A stretch of 40,804 nt of DNA, taken from assembly GCA_009693785.1 (NCBI GenBank), contig SHWP01000032.1, positions 1 through 40,804 of the forward strand. The letters are read 5' to 3'. A program made the position numbers and the translations under genes. Shown here one piece after another: positions 16,431 through 24,602 of this stretch (position 1 is the stretch's first letter; every line of letters starts with the position of its first letter). Under the pieces are notes generated by a model that was not told the DNA's origin, ran no database searches, and saw nothing but the letters and a program-made list of their open reading frames with translations. Source of the stretch: Rhodospirillaceae bacterium. Its GTDB lineage: Bacteria; Pseudomonadota; Alphaproteobacteria; Rhodospirillales; Rhodospirillaceae.

Positions 16431-16812
16431 ACAGTTGCGGAAGCTGCCTAGTGACACCGACTGGGCGCGGGTTAATGCCATGACCGATGAGGAAATCGCG
16501 GCCAATGTGGCCTCCGACCCCGATGCCTGGGACACGCCGCCCGGCTTTTGGGATGATGCGATGCTGGTATACCCGCCGCACAAGAAGGTCATCACGCTGG
16601 GCGTCGACGATGACGTGTTGGCGTTCTTCAAGCGGCAAGGCAAAGGCTATCAGACGCGCATGAACGCTGTGTTGCGCACGTTCATGGTGCACAAATCCAT
16701 GACGGCAAACCGCAAAAAATCTGGCGGGGCGAAACCCGTACACGGTTTAGCCGAGACGCAAGCACCATATCGCGCGGGTAAGAAAGCAAAACGGCGAACA
16801 GCTAAGCCTTGA
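16396..16812 (+). CDS. brnA: BrnA family antitoxin
   Basis: A 138-residue antitoxin of the BrnA family. The central part WDDAMLVYPPHKKVITLGVDDDVLAFFKRQGKGYQTRMNAVLRTFM carries the ribbon-helix-helix DNA-binding region, with the hallmark FF(K/R)xQGxGYQTRxNxVLR. The N-terminal part (EQLRKLPSDTDWARVNAMTDEEI) corresponds to the toxin-neutralising region. Longer than usual because of a basic tail of about 30 residues (KKSGGAKP...AKRRTAKP). Its start lies within brnT, the usual toxin-first order for this module, and its stop overlaps the convergent flavoprotein stop by 11 bases. Confidence 0.88.
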   Translation: MKQGRIVRYTAEQLRKLPSDTDWARVNAMTDEEIAANVASDPDAWDTPPGFWDDAMLVYPPHKKVITLGVDDDVLAFFKRQGKGYQTRMNAVLRTFMVHKSMTANRKKSGGAKPVHGLAETQAPYRAGKKAKRRTAKP

Positions 16813-18309
16813 GCGGCAATGTCATGCCCAAATGACGGCCGAGCACCATGGCCGGCGTGATCATCATGCCCGGCACGAAGGCGTTACCCAGCGTCGCCCC
16901 GCTGCCTAGCACTTCACCGGCGGCATACAAATTAGGAATCGGCTCGCCATTGGCACGCAATGCGCGCAACTCTTTGTCGATCACCACACCGACCGCCGAT
17001 GTGGCCGAATGGCCGTGGTGAATGATGGCATAGAACGGCGCTTGGACGATGGCTTGCGGGCGATGCTGACGGCCGAGGGGATCTGACCCGCCCTTGATCG
17101 ACGCATTATAAGCGCTCACCGTGGCTTGCAGCCCTGGGCCATCAATGCCCGCTTTTTTGGCGAGTTCGCCAAGTGTATCGGCCTTCACGAACATCGGGTG
17201 CGTGTTGAAGTGGCTGGCCATTTTATCGCGCGTCCAGTCGGGGATGCCCGGTGGAGCAGCGTTGAAAATCGCGTCATCAAACACAATCGCATATCTCAGG
17301 CGCGGTTGGGCCAGCAGCGCGGTTTCGCGCTCGTTGGCCTGGAGTTCATCCTCGCGCACGAAACGCTGACCCTGGTTATTCACCCAAATTTCCCACGGCG
17401 GCCTGCTTTGGGGCGCGGTGTTGAAACGCGCATAGACTTTCGTTGGCCACTTATCAGTTTCGAGAACTGAGCCATTGCCCGGCCGGTGCAGTTCGGCCCC
17501 GCGCAACACGCCGCCGATGGATGTAGCCAGCGACAAGCCATCGCCCTGCGAGTGTTGGTAAGACCCCGCCACGAAGGCTGGCCTGCTGACCAAGCGTTCA
17601 AACATCGCGGGGTTCATGGCATAGCCGCCCGCCGTGAGCAGTACATGGCGGCCACGGAACACGAGTTTTGGCCTGCCACCTGCGCGCGTACGCCTTCCAC
17701 TGATCCAGAATCGATTGTCACCAGGCTTGAAATACGGGTGCTGAGTTGCGCGATCACGCGCCCCGAAGCGGCCTCACGCGATAATTCCTTGTTCATCACC
17801 GCCAAGATATCGCGGCCGTTGTTGGCACCCCACAAATAGCGCGCCACCGTATAGCCACGCCGCCCGGTGCTTTCGCCTTTGATGGGATGCTCGGGCAGGG
17901 GCGTAAGACCATTGTCGAGCAGCCAATTGATGGTCGTTCCAGCATGATCGGCCGTCAGCCGAATCACATTCGGATCGGCCTTGCCATTGGCCAGCTGCAT
18001 CGCATCGGCAAAATGAATGTCGGGGCTATCGACAATGCCCTTAGCCTTTTGGGTGTGCGTGCCAGCTCCGCTGATTTCACCACCGGCGATGTGCAATGTA
18101 CCGCCGACATCGGGGGCGGCATCGACCAGCAGCACTTTCGCCCCGCGCCGCGAAGCAAAAATAGCCGCCGGTAAGCCTGCCGTGCCTGCGCCCACCACAA
18201 TAAAGTCGAAGATCGTCTTGCTGACGTTTTGTGCCCGGGCATGCGCCGCCCACAGCGAGCTTGCCGCCATTGACGAGCCGATGAGTGTGCGACGGTTGAG
18301 CAAAATCAT
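16802..18309 (-). pseudogene. Tat-exported FAD-dependent oxidoreductase, single frameshift
   Basis: Paralogue of the flavoprotein at 14484-15989 (for example DNGLTPLPEHPIKGES versus DNGLTPLPDHPVTGDS). It starts at 18309 with MILLNRRTLIGSSMAASSLW, a Tat leader, followed by DFIVVGAGTAGLPAAIF. The frame is lost at an A-run (17666-17669): as written the N-terminal part ends at 17614 after an unrelated tail, while the C-terminal part continues in another frame from about 17662. One added A gives GQKLVFRGRHVLLTAGGYA, matching GQELTFKGRHILITTGGYA of the paralogue, and exactly 503 codons. FAD motifs are intact in both parts. Since only one base is wrong, this may be a sequencing error and the gene functional. 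It follows the nitrilase-like gene by 16 bases. Confidence 0.85.
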
Positions 18310-18325
18310 GACGGCGGCACTCCGC

Positions 18326-19462
18326 TTACCAATTGCGCTTAGCCATGTAGTACTTCGCCGCGTCGGTGCTGTCGCTCGGCAAATAGCTCAGTTGCAGGCC
18401 CGGGTCGTACATGGGCTTGTACTTTTGATACACCGGCATGACCAGCGCCATGGGGATATCGGGCAGCCGGAACGTTTTGCGGAATTCGGCGATGGGAATG
18501 GTGGTGGGAATGAGTTCCTCATTGGCCGACTTGGCCATGGCCACTTCGCGCCCGCCGGGGCCATAGATGCTGGTGCCGCCCGCACCGGAATAGTCAGCCC
18601 CCGCATTGCCCGGTGAGATCGATTGATTGACCGTGATGGTATAGTTGCGGTTGAACAGCGACGATGACTGTGAGTCCGTCGCGTTAAAGCCGCCCGATGA
18701 AAACCGCACCGCAATTTCCATGCCCTTCAAGGTGATGGCGCGGTGAATGTCGGGGTCGTAGGGCGAGGTGAGAAGCGAAATATTCCCGATATCAGTGCGC
18801 GCCACCGGCAACACGGCATCGGCGCCATACATTTCGATGTAACGCGGCAGCACATCGAACGCCGTGGTGGTGAACATGGTCCAGTCGTTGCGCAGGCGCA
18901 CGTTATGCTGCTTCCAATGCTGGGCGACAATCGAGCCATCGGGGCCGATCAGCACACCAATCAACAGCAAGTGGCCGGGCCAGTCTTTGTCGCGGGCATA
19001 GGTATCAAACGCAATGTAGCAGCCATACTGCTTGGCCTTTTTGCCCAACGCTTCGGTTTCCTTGCCGGGAATGTCGATACACACTTTCAGCGCTTCCTCG
19101 CGCGTCCACGGCGCCCAGCCCATGATCGGCTGCTCGTGAAAGCACAGCAGATCTTGCGGTCCGGCAAACCCGTTTGCGGCGTCGATCAAGTCCAGCATGT
19201 TGTTCAAATTCTTGGTCATCACCGGCTTGGGGTTAGCTGGATCGGCCGGATAAAGCGGTGATTGAACGGCTGTGACGCGGATGACGTCTTTTTTCAACGC
19301 CACGCGTTCGTATTTGCCATCGGGGGCTACGCTGATGTCGTTATCAACCGCGGCTTGCGCGGACGCCGGTGCAGCGCCGAGGGTCGCGGCCGCCAAGCCA
19401 AGTTGTGCGGCATGGCCCAAGGCCGTGCGGCGAGGGACCTCCTCAGTCGTGTTGTGTGTCAT
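18326..19462 (-). CDS. Tat-exported nitrilase-superfamily protein lacking the catalytic Cys
   Basis: A 378-residue carbon-nitrogen hydrolase fold with a Tat-type leader (PRRTALGHAAQLGLAAATLG, then ASAQA). Family landmarks: Glu E110 in LLCFHEQPIMGW and Lys K184 in QHWKQHNVRLRND. Where active members have GxxICYDxxFPE the sequence reads IGNISLLTSPYDPDIHR (225-241), so the nucleophilic Cys is replaced by Ser/Thr/Pro and no other Cys is nearby. IYGPGGREVA and the later SANEELI block fit the fold. It is therefore either inactive as an amidase, a serine variant, or a binding protein. It lies between the MDR gene (29 bases) and the flavoprotein (16 bases), an apparent operon. Confidence 0.78.
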   Translation of the reverse strand: MTHNTTEEVPRRTALGHAAQLGLAAATLGAAPASAQAAVDNDISVAPDGKYERVALKKDVIRVTAVQSPLYPADPANPKPVMTKNLNNMLDLIDAANGFAGPQDLLCFHEQPIMGWAPWTREEALKVCIDIPGKETEALGKKAKQYGCYIAFDTYARDKDWPGHLLLIGVLIGPDGSIVAQHWKQHNVRLRNDWTMFTTTAFDVLPRYIEMYGADAVLPVARTDIGNISLLTSPYDPDIHRAITLKGMEIAVRFSSGGFNATDSQSSSLFNRNYTITVNQSISPGNAGADYSGAGGTSIYGPGGREVAMAKSANEELIPTTIPIAEFRKTFRLPDIPMALVMPVYQKYKPMYDPGLQLSYLPSDSTDAAKYYMAKRNW

Positions 19463-19491
19463 GGTGCTGGTCCTTTTTGATACGGTTGCCT

Positions 19492-20637
19492 TCAGGCCAC
19501 CTTGATAACGATTTTGCCAACCTTCTCGCCGCCTTCCATATAGCGCAGGGCGTCGAGCACTTGATCGAAGGTAAACACCTTGTCGATGATCGGCTTTACT
19601 TTGCGCGCGACGGCGGTTTGCACCAAATCTTCCAGCATCTTGCGGCTGCCCACCAGCACGCCCTGAACCTTCAGGCGGCGCATGATCATGCTGCGCGGAA
19701 AGTCCTTCAGGCCCACGGCTTGGGTTTCTGCCCCCGCAGGTGCCACGGGATTAGCGCCAATCACCATGACCCGCCCGTTGGACGCGCATGATTTGATCGA
19801 GCGCTCCATCTCGCCGATGCCCACGGTGTTGAACACCACGTTCAATCCCTTACCACCTGTTTGTTTCATGGCTTCTTCGTTCCAATCGGGTGTGGTGCGG
19901 TAGTTGATGGTGAAGTCGGCGCCCAAGGCTTTCATGCGCGCGAGTTTTTCGTCGCTCGACGAGGTAATGCCCACCCGTGCGCCGGTGAGCTTCGCCCATT
20001 GCATGCAAAACACCGACACCCCGCCGGTGCCTAGCGTGAGAATCGTCTCGCCAGCTTGCGGCTTGGCTTCCACCATCACGGCGTTCCACGCTGTCAGGCC
20101 AGCGTTGGGAAAGGTGCAGGCGTCTTCATAGGACAGGCTATCGGGGATTTTCACCAACCCATCGGCCAGAACCGCGGTTTGTTCGGCGCAAAAGCCATCG
20201 GTGTTCACGCCGAAGTCCATTTTCGACATGGTGGCGTCATCCCATGGGCCATCGACCCACAACGGAAAGTGCGTGCAGATCACCCGGTCGCCGGGCTTCA
20301 CGCGGGTCACGCCCGGGCCCACCGACAACACCTCGCCCGCGTTGTCATCGAACGGAACATAGGGGAAGCCGCCCTTGCCGCCATAAATGCGCACGCCGCG
20401 CAACAAGCTGCGGTCGCGCGCGTTCAAACTGGTGGCATGAACCTTCATCACCACTTGGCCCGGGCCAGCCACCGGTGCGGGGCGCTCGGTCATGCGTAAG
20501 GTCAGGGTTTTGTCAGCTGACTCGCCACCCGCATACACGCGAATGGTGCCCGCAGCTTTGGCGTTGCCTGCAATGCTTGCCGCCGTGATGGCTGCTGTTG
20601 TGCCGAGCACGCGCCTGCGTGTGATGTGAGTCATCAT
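19492..20637 (-). CDS. Tat-exported MDR/zinc-type alcohol dehydrogenase-like oxidoreductase
   Basis: A 381-residue medium-chain dehydrogenase/reductase of the quinone-oxidoreductase type. The leader THITRRRVLGTTAAITAAS has a twin-arginine motif. GPGQVVMKVHATSLNARDRSLLRG and DDNAGEVLSVGPGVTRVKPGDRV are the GroES-like domain; LTLGTGGVSVFCMQWAKLTGARV is the NAD(P)-binding turn. The structural-zinc cysteines of classical alcohol dehydrogenases are not visible, and the catalytic-zinc pattern is also altered, pointing to a zinc-free reductase. A GGGAGGGAG ribosome site precedes the ATG. First gene of a run that continues with the nitrilase-like and flavoprotein genes. Export of an NADPH-dependent enzyme is unusual. 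Confidence 0.85.
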   Translation of the reverse strand: MMTHITRRRVLGTTAAITAASIAGNAKAAGTIRVYAGGESADKTLTLRMTERPAPVAGPGQVVMKVHATSLNARDRSLLRGVRIYGGKGGFPYVPFDDNAGEVLSVGPGVTRVKPGDRVICTHFPLWVDGPWDDATMSKMDFGVNTDGFCAEQTAVLADGLVKIPDSLSYEDACTFPNAGLTAWNAVMVEAKPQAGETILTLGTGGVSVFCMQWAKLTGARVGITSSSDEKLARMKALGADFTINYRTTPDWNEEAMKQTGGKGLNVVFNTVGIGEMERSIKSCASNGRVMVIGANPVAPAGAETQAVGLKDFPRSMIMRRLKVQGVLVGSRKMLEDLVQTAVARKVKPIIDKVFTFDQVLDALRYMEGGEKVGKIVIKVA

Positions 20638-20687
20638 GATGGTCTCCCTCCCAGAACCCCTAACGGCATGATTTGAGCATTATTTTC

Positions 20688-21098
20688 TTAAGCGTGATAG
20701 TCGAACGGATTGAAGGTTTTCGCGCCCAACGCCTTGAAATCGCGCACATTGCGGGTGGCCACCGTTAGCCTGCGCGTGATGGCCGTGGCGGCGATCATGG
20801 CGTCCAGGGTTAGTTTATCGTCCCTGCGAGCGATAAGTTTTGCCCATAACACGAACGCATCGGCGTCCATGGGAAATGTTGTGTATGTCTTGCGTGCCCG
20901 ATCAACCCAAAACTCGATCAGGTCCGCGCGAGCCGCATCTTTTAACCTCATGAGCTCCGCGCCACGCTGCATTTCGCCAAGGGTAACGGCAGATATCGCC
21001 AAGGTGTCTTCGCCAAGTGAATTCAGCCATGCAATGACGCCGCCGTGAGGCCGCGGGCGAAACATTTCTGATACGATATTTGTGTCGAGAAGGTACAC
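20688..21098 (-). CDS. vapC: VapC-type PIN-domain ribonuclease toxin
   Basis: A 136-residue PIN-domain toxin. The four acidic residues that bind Mg for RNA cleavage are in place: D5 (YLLDTNIVSE), E42 (AVTLGEMQRG), D99 (KLTLDAMIAATA) and D120 (ATRNVRDF). Length and layout are those of a FitB/VapC protein. The start is GTG at 21098 with AGGA seven bases upstream. It follows the Phd-like antitoxin after a 9-base gap, and both are under the promoter at 21411-21445. The MDR gene begins 50 bases downstream in the same direction. Confidence 0.9.
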   Translation of the reverse strand: MYLLDTNIVSEMFRPRPHGGVIAWLNSLGEDTLAISAVTLGEMQRGAELMRLKDAARADLIEFWVDRARKTYTTFPMDADAFVLWAKLIARRDDKLTLDAMIAATAITRRLTVATRNVRDFKALGAKTFNPFDYHA

Positions 21099-21108
21099 GC
21101 CGCCGGTC

Positions 21109-21387
21109 CTAATCGAGGATCGCTGGCCGTGGCAATTTTATGGGGCGGCGTTTGCTTAAAATGCGGGCGAATGCAGCGTCTTTTGGTGTGTTGAGCAACA
21201 ATTCTTTTAGCGAAGGCTGATGGGGCCGCGAGAGGCGTTGCCACTCCTCCATCGGCACCAGCACGGCCATGTCCACACCCCGCCGCGTGACCACTTGCGG
21301 GCCCTTACTAAGTGCGGTGTCGAGCATCTCGCTGAATTTTGCCTTGGCGTCCTGCACGGGCCATTTAGTCATGGGCGACTTATTCAT
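21109..21387 (-). CDS. Phd/YefM-type antitoxin
   Basis: A 92-residue antitoxin paired with the PIN toxin downstream. Residues 6-60 (MTKWPVQDAKAKFSEMLDTAL, GPQVVTRRGVDMAVLVPMEEW) match the Phd/YefM DNA-binding fold; the C-terminal part (SLKELLLNTPKDAAFARILSKRRPIKLP) would wrap the toxin. ATG at 21387 is preceded by GAAGG at suitable distance; Met at residue 6 is an alternative. Expression is probably autoregulated through the repeated TGACTAGT sites just upstream. Confidence 0.88.
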   Translation of the reverse strand: MNKSPMTKWPVQDAKAKFSEMLDTALSKGPQVVTRRGVDMAVLVPMEEWQRLSRPHQPSLKELLLNTPKDAAFARILSKRRPIKLPRPAILD

Positions 21388-21410
21388 GGCGGACCTTCGT
21401 CGTTTTAAGA

Positions 21411-21445
21411 TGACTAGTTATATGACTAGTCAGCACCAGAGGCAA
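21411..21445 (-). promoter_or_regulatory. Promoter and operator of the Phd/VapC module
   Basis: On the reverse strand TTGCCT (-35, 21440-21445), 17 bases, then TATAAC (-10, 21417-21422). The -10 box lies between two TGACTAGT copies (21411-21418 and 21423-21430; ACTAGT is itself a palindrome), 12 bases apart start to start. Antitoxin binding there would cover the promoter. The ATG is 24 bases downstream. Confidence 0.7.
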
Positions 21446-21582
21446 GGCATGACGAAACAGCCACCCACGCGAACGGAACCATCTAATGGATGTTGAGCAT
21501 ATGCGCTTCGGAAAGCACACTTTATGACATGCAAGGCCGGGCCTGCTGGCTAGAATAAGAGCCTACACTTGGGAGTGCGACC

Positions 21583-22410
21583 ATGAAAAAAGAAGTGAAA
21601 ATTCGGCCGTTTTGGTATTCAGATATTTGGCTGTTTCCAAAACTCATCACCGTTGTCACGACGCTCGACGCCAAAGGCGGAATCAATGCCGCACCCTATT
21701 CGCACATCATGCAGTACGACGTGATGGCCAAGAACCCGCGCATGATCATGGGCTTTCGGCAGGACTCGCACACGTTTGAGAACATCTGCGCCACCAAGGA
21801 ATTCGTCATCAACTGCCCGCCCGCCGATTATGTGGACGACGTGATGGAAACCGCGCGGTTTTATCCCGAGGGCGTGAATGAGTTAGAGCACACGCGCTTT
21901 ACGGCTATCCCATCGCTGAAAGTCAAACCGCCCAGCCTGAAGGAATGCCCGCAAATCGCCGAGTGCGTCGCTGATGAAATCGTGAAGCTGGATAAAAGCA
22001 GCGGCATTGTCATCGCCAAAATCGTGGCTCTGGTGTTCGATGAAGGCCTGGAGGAGATGGACCGGGCCGCGCGTATTCGCGCGATGAATTTACCCGTGGG
22101 CTTGGGCGATGAAGCAAGGCGGGATTATTTTTTCGCCACCACCGAGAACATGACCTGCCACACCTTGAAGGAAACGCCCCAAGGTTATGCGGCCGCGGGA
22201 TTGAAAATCGAGCTGCCCTGGGATGACGACGCCATGCAGGAGCTGATGAAGGTGCCGCCCTTTGTGCGCACCATGGTGACGCGCCAGGTGGAACGGTACA
22301 CGCAGAAAAAGGGCGATGCGCGTGTGACCGCCGCGCACATGACGGCGGCCGCCAACGACTTAGGGATGGATGAGGCGTTGCTCGCGCGCTTTCGCGGCAA
22401 GAAAGATTAG
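21583..22410 (+). CDS. Flavin reductase-like protein with C-terminal PCP_red-like domain
   Basis: A 275-residue soluble protein. Residues 10-190 match the flavin reductase (DIM6/NTAB) split-barrel that binds FMN: PKLITVVTTLDAKGGINAAPYS, PRMIMGFRQDSHTFENICATKEFVIN, and SSGIVIAKIVALVFD. The C-terminal part (about 212-262: PWDDDAMQELMKVPPFVRTMVTRQVERYTQKKG...VTAAHM) resembles the small PCP_red domain, known from the light-independent protochlorophyllide reductase B subunit and also found attached to other redox proteins. The fusion suggests a redox partner-docking or DNA/metal-related role, not known. An isolated gene, forward, divergent from the Phd/VapC module; ATG at 21583 has GGGAG upstream. 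Confidence 0.75.
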   Translation: MKKEVKIRPFWYSDIWLFPKLITVVTTLDAKGGINAAPYSHIMQYDVMAKNPRMIMGFRQDSHTFENICATKEFVINCPPADYVDDVMETARFYPEGVNELEHTRFTAIPSLKVKPPSLKECPQIAECVADEIVKLDKSSGIVIAKIVALVFDEGLEEMDRAARIRAMNLPVGLGDEARRDYFFATTENMTCHTLKETPQGYAAAGLKIELPWDDDAMQELMKVPPFVRTMVTRQVERYTQKKGDARVTAAHMTAAANDLGMDEALLARFRGKKD

Positions 22411-22429
22411 GCCGCGCCGCCAACCGCCT

Positions 22430-23119
22430 TTAGTCGGTCGCGAAGCAGTACATCAGCCCCGCGCCGCCGGTGGCCACCAAGTCGGGCTGGCTGCAACTCC
22501 TCGACGGGTGGGCCGAGTTCCAAGCCGTGCGGTTGTGGTGCCCCAGCTGGGCCGAGCCGTCCTTGTTGCTGGTCCAGTTTTTACAGGTGTGATCCTTGTC
22601 GTCGGCGTAGGCGCGGCCATCGGCTTGCGAGCCGGTGAGCATGTCGTGGCGGTTCACGTCGCCCGGCTTGGCAATATCGGGCGCGTTATCATGCCCGTTC
22701 ACTTCATGCCCGGTTTCGGTCAGCGCGGTGTTGAAATAGATGCGGTTGCCCGCGCGCGCTTCTTCCAATGAATCGCCGTGCAAGTGGCTTAAATTCTGCG
22801 CGATCATGTCGCCCTTGAAATTATACCACGGCCCTTGGCCAATGCGGTCGCGCGCGTTCACGCCACCAGCCCCTTGCGTGCTGAGATAAGCGCGCCAGGT
22901 TTTCTTGGCCGCGCCGGCGGCTTGAGCCAGCTTTTGGCAATAGGCATCGGCGCCCGCAAGCCCGCCCAAATTTGCGCCATCCCCTTTGCCCACGCTGGTG
23001 ACAAAAAAGCTCATCAGCGGATTGGGCTTGGCGGCTTCTTGTGCGGCCAATTTTGTCAGAGGCAGCGGCGAGGCCATCGCGAACACCGTTACGGCCAGGA
23101 TGATTTTAAATTTTGACAT
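22430..23119 (-). CDS. Secreted endostatin/C-type-lectin-fold-like protein (copy 1)
   Basis: A 229-residue protein with a signal peptide (MSKFKIILAVTVFAMASPLP and on). The mature part is close to its upstream neighbour: FFVTSVGKGDGANLGGLAGADAYCQKLA, TWRAYLSTQG, NARDRIGQGPWYN, AQNLSHLHGDSLEEARAGNRI, DHTCKNWTSNKDGS and a C-terminal LVATGGAGLMYCFAT. The pattern GxNLGGLxGADxxC...WxAYLS...ARDRI is that of the bacterial endostatin/lectin-like domain (related to DUF1554). Four conserved cysteines probably pair in the periplasm or outside. A GGGGAAGG ribosome site precedes ATG. No enzymatic function is suggested. Confidence 0.7.
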   Translation of the reverse strand: MSKFKIILAVTVFAMASPLPLTKLAAQEAAKPNPLMSFFVTSVGKGDGANLGGLAGADAYCQKLAQAAGAAKKTWRAYLSTQGAGGVNARDRIGQGPWYNFKGDMIAQNLSHLHGDSLEEARAGNRIYFNTALTETGHEVNGHDNAPDIAKPGDVNRHDMLTGSQADGRAYADDKDHTCKNWTSNKDGSAQLGHHNRTAWNSAHPSRSCSQPDLVATGGAGLMYCFATD

Positions 23120-23144
23120 GGTCTGAGTCCTTCCCCTGCGCTGC

Positions 23145-23846
23145 TTATTTCACGTCGGTGGCGAAGCAATAGAACAGCCCCGCGCCGCCGGTGGCCACCA
23201 GGCCCTCTTGGCTGCAATCGCGCGTGGGGTGCACCGAGTTCCACGAACTGTTAGGCCCGCCGGTGCGGTCGGAATGGCCCACTTGCGTGCTGCCCTCCTT
23301 GTTGCTGGTCCAGTTCTTACAGGTGTGATCGCTGGGATCGGTGGTGTAGGCGCGGCCATCGGTGCGCGAGCCGGTGAGGATGTCGTGCTGCAGCGGCTGC
23401 GTGCCCACGCTGTTGATCTGGTTGCCCTTCTCATCGCGCGAATGAAGAATCATGATGCGGTTGCCCGCGCGCGCCTCCTCCAACGTGTCGCCATGCAGGT
23501 GGCTTAAGTCTTGCGCGACCATGACGCCCTTGGCGTTGTGCCAAGGCCCTTTGCCGATGCGATCGCGCGCGTTGATGGCCGGCTGGTTGCCCATCGCTTG
23601 CGTGCTGAGGTAGGCGCGCCAAGTGGCCTTGCCAAAGCCCGCGGCGGCAGCAAGTTTTTGGCAATGCGCATCGGCGCCCGCGAGGCCACCTAAATTGGCG
23701 CCATCGCCAGTGCCCACGCTGGTGATGAAGAAACTCATTTTCTCGCCGGGCTTGACGTCTTGGTCCAACGGCACGCCTTGCGCAAAAGCTGGAGCCGCCA
23801 GTAGTGAGAGCGCGCTCGCCGCCAAAAAGACTCGCATGGTGATCAT
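23145..23846 (-). CDS. Secreted endostatin/C-type-lectin-fold-like protein (copy 2)
   Basis: A 233-residue paralogue of the gene 25 bases downstream, sharing nearly all motif blocks (MSFFITSVGTGDGANLGGLA, NARDRIGKGPWHN, LSHLHGDTLEEARAGNRI, DHTCKNWTSNKEGS, CSQEGLVATGGAGLFYCFATD). It differs in the central insert, HSRDEKGNQINSVGTQPLQHD instead of the His/Asp-rich segment of copy 1. Signal peptide ends near AFAQG. ATG at 23846 is chosen because GGAGGGG lies 8 bases upstream; an ATG further up at 23873 lacks this. The pair is a tandem duplication, likely one transcript. Confidence 0.7.
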   Translation of the reverse strand: MITMRVFLAASALSLLAAPAFAQGVPLDQDVKPGEKMSFFITSVGTGDGANLGGLAGADAHCQKLAAAAGFGKATWRAYLSTQAMGNQPAINARDRIGKGPWHNAKGVMVAQDLSHLHGDTLEEARAGNRIMILHSRDEKGNQINSVGTQPLQHDILTGSRTDGRAYTTDPSDHTCKNWTSNKEGSTQVGHSDRTGGPNSSWNSVHPTRDCSQEGLVATGGAGLFYCFATDVK

Positions 23847-23988
23847 GATTCCATCCCCTCCGAACAACCGCATTGAGGTGGCATGTTATCGCCCGCGCGG
23901 GCAGGGGAGAACGCTTAAGATGATGGTGCAGCGCGGTAAACACGCGCCCGACTCACGGGGTGGACGGGGCAAGGGGCCGAGCGGGACG

Positions 23989-24602
23989 TTAAAGTTCGGC
24001 GATTTCGGTTGCGATATTCTCGCGCGCGCGCCTTTCGGGGTCGCCTTGATAATGCGGTGTGCGGAAAATGCTGGTGCGCGCTAGCTCGCTTTTGAGGAAC
24101 TTCTTTCGCCCCATGCGGTATATGAAATCGACATAGGCACTGAACTCGGCACGCACGGCGGCAGCGTAGAGTTTATAACCCTCGGGTGCTGCGGCAAGTA
24201 TGCTGCGGTCGATGTCCCAGAAGAGGCGGCCGTCGGGTGTGTCCGCCCTTCGCCGCCGCTCGTTTCGATGAGGGCTGTGGCCACACGGATATCCTGGTCA
24301 CTGGCATCGATGCGCCCAGCCGCGAATGCCTCGCGCAAGCGCGCTGCGCTGAGCGCTTCGTTATTCTTCGCGCCCGGTTCATAAACGATGTCGTGATAAA
24401 CGCAGGCGAGGTAAAATCCGCGTGGGGTTTGAACATGCGTAGTCACGGCATCAGCGGCTGACAGCACGGCAAGAATGTGCGCCCAGGTGTGGTAGTGCCG
24501 CTGGGTTTGGGCATAGGCAGCGAGAATGCTGGGCCACTCAGTCTCGGCGATCGCAGGTTTGCCGACCAGCAGCGCGCAGGCTGTGTGAGGCAAAGACGAC
24601 AT
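23989..24602 (-). pseudogene. HD-domain phosphohydrolase (COG4339-like), single frameshift
   Basis: Begins at 24602 with MSSLPHTACALLVGKPAIAE and contains the metal-binding HD pattern of the predicted phosphohydrolase family: RHYHTWAHI, then ACVYHDIVYEPGAKNNEALSA. After IETSGGEG the frame is lost at a short G-run near 24246-24248; as written the product ends in an unrelated tail at 24081. In the next frame the family's C-terminal half is complete: DGRLFWDIDRSILAAAPEGY, AVRAEFSAYVDFIYRMGRKK, FRTPHYQGDPERRARENI, to TAA at 23989. One added base gives exactly 205 codons. The gene starts directly after the stop of the small HTH remnant (TGAATG). Confidence 0.75.

Noticed and set aside
22090..22423. 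Reverse-strand frames over the flavin reductase gene
   Set aside because: They mirror a gene with clear domain motifs and a ribosome site, and have no motif themselves.
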